A stretch of DNA of 36,421 bases, from contig CAZBWE010000013.1 of assembly GCA_964495465.1 (NCBI GenBank), positions 1 through 36,421 on the forward strand. Direction: 5' to 3'. Shown piece by piece: positions 31,613 to 36,421 of the stretch. Within the stretch, counting starts at the first letter, position 1, and the number at the start of each line of letters is the position of its first letter. The notes under the pieces were generated by a model. The model saw only the letters and a program-made list of their open reading frames with translations. It ran no database searches and was not told the origin of the DNA. Made by a program: the position numbers and the translations under genes. This DNA is from CAZBWE01 sp964495465 (lineage in GTDB: Bacteria > Planctomycetota > Phycisphaerae > Sedimentisphaerales > Anaerobacaceae).

Positions 31613-32047
31613 ATGAAACTTTCAACCCGAACAAGATACGGAATAAGGGCAATTTTGGAGCTGGCTGACAACTATAATAAAGGCCCTTTGCAGCTCAAAA
31701 ATATTGCTAAATGCCAGGATATATCTATGAAATACCTTGAACAAATAATGACAATACTAAAATCCGGGGAGCTTATAAGGAGCATAAGGGGGCCGAGAGG
31801 TGGATATATCCTTGCTAAAGCTCCGAATCTCATTAAACTTAGCGATGTTTTCGATTGCCTTGAAGGGCCTGTAACCACCGTAGAATGCGTCGAAGACGAA
31901 AATTATTGTGCACGCTCCATCGATTGTATGGCAAGGCAGCTTTGGATACAGGTCCATAAGGCGATCAGAAATGTCCTGCAATCCGTAACGCTGAAGGATT
32001 TGGTGGACCAGGCAAAAGAAAAACACGGCTTAAATTATCAAATATAA
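31613..32047 (+). CDS. Rrf2 family regulator with IscR-like cysteines
   Basis: 144 residues, normal length. The N-terminal winged helix is clear: MKLSTRTRYGIRAILELAD, ISMKYLEQIMTILKSGELIRSIRGPRGGYILA. A cluster of cysteines follows in VECVEDENYCARSIDCMARQLW, at C92, C99 and C105. IscR of E. coli has C92, C98 and C104 that hold a [2Fe-2S] cluster, so this protein probably senses Fe-S state (cf. CymR, which lacks them). AGGAGA precedes the ATG. It leads a run with cysK, cysE, nadA and metY and is probably the local regulator, acting at the palindrome over its promoter. No isc or suf gene is in the window. Confidence 0.9.
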   Translation: MKLSTRTRYGIRAILELADNYNKGPLQLKNIAKCQDISMKYLEQIMTILKSGELIRSIRGPRGGYILAKAPNLIKLSDVFDCLEGPVTTVECVEDENYCARSIDCMARQLWIQVHKAIRNVLQSVTLKDLVDQAKEKHGLNYQI

Positions 32048-32065
32048 ACAATTTGAGGTCAACTT

Positions 32066-32986
32066 ATGAGTGCCATATTTGAAGACATTACAGACGCGGT
32101 TGGTTACACGCCATTAGTGCAGATAAACAAGCTCGGCGCAAAAGGCGTAACGATTCTTGCAAAGCTCGAATCATACAATCCCTGTGGCAGCATAAAAGAC
32201 AGAATCGCTTTATCAATGATACAGGATGCGGAGGAAAAAGGCCTGATAAAACCCGACACGGTTATCGTCGAGCCGACAAGCGGCAATACCGGCATTGGTC
32301 TTGCTTTTGTATGTGCCGCAAAGGGTTATCGATTAATGCTGACTATGCCGGAATCTATGAGCATTGAGAGGAGGAAACTGTTAAAATTGTTTGGAGCGGA
32401 GATTGTGCTGACACCGGCTGAGCTTGGTATGTCTGGAGCGATAGCCAAAGCCGAAAAGCTCGTGGCAAAGAATCCCAATGCATTTATGCCTCAACAATTT
32501 AATAATCCCGCCAATCCGAAGATTCACAGGGAGACTACTGCAGAAGAAATCTGGTCGGATACCGATGGCAAGCTGGATATTTTTGTTTGTGGTGTCGGAA
32601 CAGGCGGAACCTTAACCGGCTGCGGCGAAGTGCTGAAAAAGCGAAATAAAAACCTCAAGGTAATAGCCGTCGAGCCGAAAGATTCCCCCGTTCTTTCCGG
32701 TGGCAAACCAGGTCCGCACAAGATACAGGGTATAGGCGCCGGCTTTGTGCCTAATGTCCTGAATGTTGAGCTAATTGATGAGATTGTTCACATCTCCAAT
32801 GAAGACGCTTTGAAAACTGCCCGGCAATTGGCTGCGAAGGAGGGCATACTCGCCGGTATAAGCTCGGGCGCAGCAATGGCTGCCGCAGTGCAGGTCTCGC
32901 AGCGAACGGAAAACCTGGATAAAATAATTGTTATTATTCTACCTGATACCGGAGAAAGGTATATCTCCACTGAAATGTTCGATTAA
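32066..32986 (+). CDS. cysK: Cysteine synthase (O-acetylserine sulfhydrylase)
   Basis: 306 residues. PLP enzyme that makes cysteine from O-acetylserine and sulfide. Signatures: VGYTPLVQINKLG, the PLP lysine in NPCGSIKDRIALSMI (about 40-55), VEPTSGNTGIGLAFVCAAKGYRL, GTGGTLTGCGEVLK for the phosphate, KIQGIGAGFVP and GISSGAAMAAAV. All expected parts are present. The ATG follows GAGGT and starts 18 nt after the Rrf2 gene. The substrate is made by the next gene, the serine acetyltransferase. Confidence 0.96.
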   Translation: MSAIFEDITDAVGYTPLVQINKLGAKGVTILAKLESYNPCGSIKDRIALSMIQDAEEKGLIKPDTVIVEPTSGNTGIGLAFVCAAKGYRLMLTMPESMSIERRKLLKLFGAEIVLTPAELGMSGAIAKAEKLVAKNPNAFMPQQFNNPANPKIHRETTAEEIWSDTDGKLDIFVCGVGTGGTLTGCGEVLKKRNKNLKVIAVEPKDSPVLSGGKPGPHKIQGIGAGFVPNVLNVELIDEIVHISNEDALKTARQLAAKEGILAGISSGAAMAAAVQVSQRTENLDKIIVIILPDTGERYISTEMFD

Positions 32987-33036
32987 GGTCTGTTGGGCAA
33001 AATAAATATCTCAGATTTTTCCGGGAGGATATAAAA

Positions 33037-33984
33037 ATGAAAAATAAAAAACCGACCAACAAAAAGATAGAACACCTGATTGGCGAAATTGTTCAGACCT
33101 ATAAAGGCGACTCAGGTACAAATTTTATCGACGTCTCTAATCTGCCGGTGCGCGATAAAATCCTTGAGATTCTCGATTTACTCACCGAAATTCTTTTCCC
33201 CGGCTATACCGGCAAAAGAACAGTTACAAAATCAAATATAAACTTCGTTGTCATTGATATTTTGTATCATATCTACACCGAGCTTTCTGATCAAATAGAG
33301 CGGGCCTGCAAATATCGGTGCAGGATGGAAAATTGCGACACAGGCGATTGCAGAAGTATGGCTGAAGATGCTACTGAGCATTTGCTGGCTCAGATTCCCA
33401 AAATCAGAGAGTTGTTGAAAGGCGATGTCGATGCCGCCTTCGATGGCGACCCCGCTGCAAAATCTTATGAGGAAATTGTCATTAGCTATCCCTGTATCAT
33501 AGCCATTACTACTTATCGCATTGCACACGAATTGTATCTAAAGCAGATACCCCTGATACCGCGCATAATGACCGAGTGTGCGCACGCAAAAACCGGCATC
33601 GATATCCATCCGGGCGCAAATATCGGCAAAAACTTTTTCATCGACCACGGCACCGGCGTCGTCATAGGCGAAACAACTATCATAGGTGATAATGTAAAGC
33701 TTTATCAGGGAACCACACTTGGAGCCCTTAGTTTTCCAAAGAATGAAAGGGGAAATATTATAAAAGGCGGCAAGCGGCATCCGACAATTGAGGATAACGT
33801 TACTATCTATGCCGAAGCGACGATTCTCGGCGATGTAACTATCGGTAAAGGCGCCGTAATCGGCGGCAATGTCTGGGTAAAGGAATCGGTCCCGCCAGGC
33901 GTTACCGTTACAACACCACATCCTGATTTAGTTTATACAAAACAAAAAAACAAAAAAATTGAAATTAAAAGTGCAAAACTATGA
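33037..33984 (+). CDS. cysE: Serine O-acetyltransferase
   Basis: 315 residues, EpsC-like in length. Makes O-acetylserine from serine and acetyl-CoA. The N-terminal alpha-helical part (1-170) is longer than in CysE and contains a cysteine-rich stretch CKYRCRMENCDTGDC (about 89-103). The C-terminal left-handed beta-helix is typical: IDIHPGANIGKNFFIDHGTGVVIGETTIIGDNVKLYQGTTLGA, with the catalytic His in the FIDHGTG region and HPTIEDNVTIYAEATILGDVTIGKGAVIGGNVWV. GGGAGGAT precedes the ATG. It lies between cysK and nadA, so the cysteine pair is complete. The four-Cys run is unusual for this family as I know it and could bind metal. Confidence 0.92.
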   Translation: MKNKKPTNKKIEHLIGEIVQTYKGDSGTNFIDVSNLPVRDKILEILDLLTEILFPGYTGKRTVTKSNINFVVIDILYHIYTELSDQIERACKYRCRMENCDTGDCRSMAEDATEHLLAQIPKIRELLKGDVDAAFDGDPAAKSYEEIVISYPCIIAITTYRIAHELYLKQIPLIPRIMTECAHAKTGIDIHPGANIGKNFFIDHGTGVVIGETTIIGDNVKLYQGTTLGALSFPKNERGNIIKGGKRHPTIEDNVTIYAEATILGDVTIGKGAVIGGNVWVKESVPPGVTVTTPHPDLVYTKQKNKKIEIKSAKL

Positions 33985-34025
33985 TTAAAAGTTCAAACAT
34001 CGATTGTTCAAATCATCTTATCTCA

Positions 34026-34088
34026 TATTTTGTATTTTGGTCATTTGGATTTGTTTCGGATTTCGTGCTTAGGATTCTATATTTTTAT
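34026..34088 (+). repeat. Degenerate heptad array between cysE and nadA
   Basis: Nine 7-nt units on the plus strand, beginning with two exact copies of tattttg and continuing gtcattt, ggatttg, tttcgga, tttcgtg and cttagga. Columns are less regular than in the other arrays but the period is the same, and the GGATTT/TTAGGA wording resembles the rny array read on its coding strand. It ends two bases before the nadA ribosome site. Confidence 0.5.
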
Positions 34089-34102
34089 TTGAGAGGTTTA
34101 CC

Positions 34103-35017
34103 TTGAACGAGAAATTACTTGAGAAAATCAAACGACTAAAGACCGAGCGTCGAGCTGTTATTCTTGCGCATAACTATCAGCCGGCCGAAATCCAGGACCT
34201 CGCCGATTTTACCGGCGACTCTCTCGACCTGAGTGTCCGGGCCGCACAGACGGATGCTGATGTAATTGTTTTTTGCGGCGTAAAGTTTATGGCTGAGACC
34301 GCTGTCATTCTCTCTCCGCAGAAAACCGTCTTGTTGCCTGACAAAGATGCTGGCTGCCCGCTTGCTGATACGATTACCGCCGAGCAGCTTCGCGAGCTAA
34401 AGCAAAAGCACCTCGACGCTTCGGTCGTATGTTATGTGAACAGCCCCGCCGAGGTCAAGGCTGAAAGTGATTACTGCTGCACTAGCGCAAATGCTGTTAA
34501 GCTGGTGGATTCTTTACCAACAGATAGGCCGGTTATCTTTGTCCCCGACCGGCATCTTGGCCGGTTTGCTGCCGAAAAAACCGGCAGAGAGCTTATTTTA
34601 TGGCCCGGCTATTGCCACGTCCATGTCGCAATCACAGAAGACGACATCAAAAATGCAAAGGCAAAATATCCAGATGCGATTGTTATGGCCCATCCGGAAT
34701 GCACAGAACCGGTCAAGCGGCTTTGCGACCAGATTTTAAGTACAGGCCAGATGTTAAAGTTCGTCGCCAAAGAAAACCCGAAAAAATACATCATCGCTAC
34801 CGAGGTGGGAATAATTCACGCCCTGAAAAAGCAAAATCCGCAAGCTGAATTCTTCCCTGCCAGCAACAGGGCTGTTTGCCCTAATATGAAGAAGATTACC
34901 TTGGATAAGGTCGCTAATTCGCTTGAAAATATGCAGCACGAAGTTGCCGTGCCGGATGATATACGTATAAAGGCAAAAAAATCACTTGACAGAATGATTG
35001 AGGTTTTACCCCGTTAG
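34103..35017 (+). CDS. nadA: Quinolinate synthase A
   Basis: 304 residues. [4Fe-4S] enzyme that joins iminoaspartate with dihydroxyacetone phosphate to give quinolinate for NAD. The start is TTG at 34103, six bases after GAGAGG. Signatures: VILAHNYQPAEIQDLADFTGDSLDLS, CYVNSPAEVKAESDYCCTSANAV (first cluster Cys), FVPDRHLGRF, LWPGYCHVH, MAHPECTEPV (second Cys) and the end CPNMKKITLDKV (third Cys). nadB and nadC are absent here. Its place behind an Fe-S-type Rrf2 regulator and two cysteine genes fits co-control by Fe-S demand. A 15-bp inverted repeat overlaps the stop codon. Confidence 0.96.
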   Translation: MNEKLLEKIKRLKTERRAVILAHNYQPAEIQDLADFTGDSLDLSVRAAQTDADVIVFCGVKFMAETAVILSPQKTVLLPDKDAGCPLADTITAEQLRELKQKHLDASVVCYVNSPAEVKAESDYCCTSANAVKLVDSLPTDRPVIFVPDRHLGRFAAEKTGRELILWPGYCHVHVAITEDDIKNAKAKYPDAIVMAHPECTEPVKRLCDQILSTGQMLKFVAKENPKKYIIATEVGIIHALKKQNPQAEFFPASNRAVCPNMKKITLDKVANSLENMQHEVAVPDDIRIKAKKSLDRMIEVLPR

Positions 35018-35072
35018 AAATTCGGCAACGGAGTAATAGTATAATGCAGAAAGGAAAAATTTCTAACGGGGT
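35008..35072 (+). promoter_or_regulatory. 15-bp perfect inverted repeat across the nadA stop
   Basis: ACCCCGTTAGAAATT (35008-35022) and AATTTCTAACGGGGT (35058-35072) are exact reverse complements, separated by 35 nt. The left arm includes the nadA stop codon. Only three T follow the right arm, so it is not a clear intrinsic terminator; it may be an mRNA end or processing structure between nadA and metY. Confidence 0.75.
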
Positions 35073-35091
35073 TTACCGACAAAATAACAAT

Positions 35092-35130
35092 CGTCATTAC
35101 AAGGCCTGCGAAGTAGGCCGTGGCAATTTT
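35092..35130. repeat. CGTCATT...GTGGCAAT dispersed repeat
   Basis: CGTCATTACAAGGCC, then GCGAAGTAGGCCGTGGCAAT: the opening, the GCGAAG core and the GTGGCAAT end resemble the widespread CGTCATTGCGAGG...CGTGGCAATC bacterial repeat. GGCCT (35103-35107) pairs with AGGCC (35115-35119). It is the third dispersed repeat type in the window. Confidence 0.65.
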
Positions 35131-35150
35131 ATCCTTAAAGGATATTAAAA

Positions 35151-36421
35151 ATGACTGATAAGAATAAATACCACATAGAAACTTTGGCTTTACACGCCGG
35201 TCACCAGCCCGATTCCGACACCTTAAGCAGGGCCGTCCCCATTTATCAAACGACCAGCTACCTGTTTAAGGATACCGACCACGCTGCGAATCTATTCGCC
35301 CTCAAGGAATTCGGCAATATCTACACGCGGTTGATGAATCCTACTACGGACGTTTTGGAAAAACGCCTCGCTGCTCTGGAAGGCGGCGTTGGCGGCTTGG
35401 CATTAAGTTCAGGTATGGCCGCAATTACAACCTCAATCTTGAATATATGCAAAGCAGGCCAGCACCTTGTTTCTTCCAACTCGCTCTATGGCGGCACGGT
35501 CACCCTCTTTAGCCAGACCTTTGCCAAGCTCGGTATCGAGGTTACCTTTGTTGACCCGAAGAATCCAGAAAATTTCGCCTCTGCAATTAAGGATAATACC
35601 CGCCTGCTCTATATCGAGACCATCGGCAATCCAAAAAACGATATTTTGCAATACAACAAAATCACCAAGATTGCCCACGAAAATGGTTTGCCGGTCATTT
35701 GTGACAATACCGTTGCTACACCGATACTATTCAGGCCGATTGAGCACGGCATTGACATTGTCGTTCATAGCTGCACAAAGTTCATCGGCGGCCACGGCAC
35801 AAGCATCGGCGGGGCAATCATCGACTCCGGCAGATTCGACTGGAGAAATGGACGATACCCCGAGCTTACTGAGCCGGACCCGAGTTATCACGGCTTAAAA
35901 TACGTCGAGTCCTTTGGCGAACTGGCCTATATCATCAAGGCCAAAACCCAGTTCCTGCGAGATATGGGCTCCTGTATGTCGCCATTTAATGCCTTTTTAT
36001 TTTTGCAGGGCCTTGAAACTCTGCACCTGCGGATGCCGCGCCACAGCGAAAACGCTCTCAAGTTAGCCAATTGGCTTGAAAAAAAACCAGAGGTCTCCTG
36101 GGTAAATTATCCCGGCCTTAAATCTCATCCCGATTATGAGCTGGCAAAAAAATACCTGCCCAAAGGCCAGGGTGCAATCCTCGGCTTCGGCATCAAAGGT
36201 GGCAGACAGGCCGGTATTAAGTTCATAAACAGCGTCAAGTTAGCCAGCCATTTGGCCAATATCGGTGATAGCAAAACTTTGGTTATTCACCCTGCGAGCA
36301 CCACGCATCAGCAGTTGACCGAAAAAGAACAGCTTGCAGCCGGCGTCACAGATGATTATATTCGTGTATCCGTTGGAACAGAGCACATTGACGATATAAT
36401 CGCCGACTTCGAAAACGCTCT
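35151..36421 (+). CDS. metY: O-acetylhomoserine aminocarboxypropyltransferase (MetY-like), 3' partial
   Basis: At least 423 residues; the window ends before the stop. PLP enzyme that makes homocysteine from O-acetylhomoserine and sulfide. Reading from the ATG at 35151 (AAAGGA eight bases before) gives HIETLALHAGHQPDSDT, VPIYQTTSYLFKDTDHAANLFALKEFG, YTRLMNPTTDVLEKRLAALEGG, LALSSGMAAIT, and the PLP lysine in VVHSCTKFIGGHGTSIGGAIID. The wording IGGHGT(S/T)IGG and the insert RFDWRNGRYPELTEPDPSYHG separate MetY from cystathionine gamma-synthase. Later HPASTTHQQLTEKEQLAAGV and DYIRVSVGTEHIDDII appear. It is the methionine branch of a sulfide-assimilation operon with cysK and cysE. Confidence 0.93.
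   Translation, partial: MTDKNKYHIETLALHAGHQPDSDTLSRAVPIYQTTSYLFKDTDHAANLFALKEFGNIYTRLMNPTTDVLEKRLAALEGGVGGLALSSGMAAITTSILNICKAGQHLVSSNSLYGGTVTLFSQTFAKLGIEVTFVDPKNPENFASAIKDNTRLLYIETIGNPKNDILQYNKITKIAHENGLPVICDNTVATPILFRPIEHGIDIVVHSCTKFIGGHGTSIGGAIIDSGRFDWRNGRYPELTEPDPSYHGLKYVESFGELAYIIKAKTQFLRDMGSCMSPFNAFLFLQGLETLHLRMPRHSENALKLANWLEKKPEVSWVNYPGLKSHPDYELAKKYLPKGQGAILGFGIKGGRQAGIKFINSVKLASHLANIGDSKTLVIHPASTTHQQLTEKEQLAAGVTDDYIRVSVGTEHIDDIIADFENA

Noticed and set aside
1..36421. Exosortase, CRISPR array, transposase, integrase or prophage genes
   Set aside because: Looked for because of the PEP-CTERM proteins and repeats; nothing of the kind is present in the window.

Overview
The window looks like chromosomal DNA from an anaerobic or microaerophilic member of the Planctomycetota, most likely class Phycisphaerae. 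This is an inference from gene content: three secreted proteins with C-terminal PEP-CTERM sorting tags, a lectin-like CBM/FnIII/F5-8C secreted protein of a style common in that class, a GH130 mannoside phosphorylase-type enzyme, a GT4 glycosyltransferase fused to an (alpha/alpha)6-like domain, and an oxygen-defence set (Tpx, flavodiiron protein) typical of anaerobes. No rRNA, integrase, transposase or CRISPR array was seen. Promoters are mostly of the TTGACN-17-TANNNT type.

Layout. 1-1145: leader and a PEP-CTERM gene. 1192-6871 (minus): a secreted carbohydrate-binding protein, prfB (with an intact programmed +1 frameshift), pepA, folE and a two-domain 6-pyruvoyl-tetrahydropterin synthase. 7239-8132 (minus): panB. 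8133-11724: AT-rich promoter regions, a candidate small RNA with a strong terminator, two PEP-CTERM genes and a DUF3616 protein. 11763-16744: GH130, an ABC exporter carrying a PDZ-like domain in its first external loop, a metallo-beta-lactamase-fold hydrolase and an EamA transporter. 16791-20713 (minus): rny, a HEPN/ApeA-like gene and ymdB in one run, behind a leader of about 515 nt. 21738-27468 (plus): bioY, then tpx-fprA-dsbD (a thiol/oxygen defence cluster), then mnmA. 27574-27985: tRNA-Gln(CTG), a palindromic dispersed repeat and a broken GIY-YIG gene. 27983-31130 (minus): the glycosyltransferase fusion followed by xthA. 31613-36421 (plus): an IscR-like Rrf2 regulator with cysK, epsC/cysE, nadA and metY, a cysteine/methionine and Fe-S-linked operon. 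metY runs off the end of the window.

The most unusual things seen are: (1) at least five, probably six, degenerate arrays with an exact 7-nt period, almost all starting at the stop codon of a gene and filling the space to the next one; (2) a HEPN-domain gene, of the kind found in RNA-targeting defence and toxin systems, translationally coupled to ymdB and sitting directly behind rny; (3) an ABC exporter with an inserted PDZ-like domain; (4) a 48-nt promoter block duplicated in front of panB and the DUF3616 gene; (5) a short leader motif shared by two PEP-CTERM genes; and (6) an IscR-type palindrome over the promoter of the Rrf2-cysK operon.

All domain calls were made by eye from translated sequence; none was checked by a database search.
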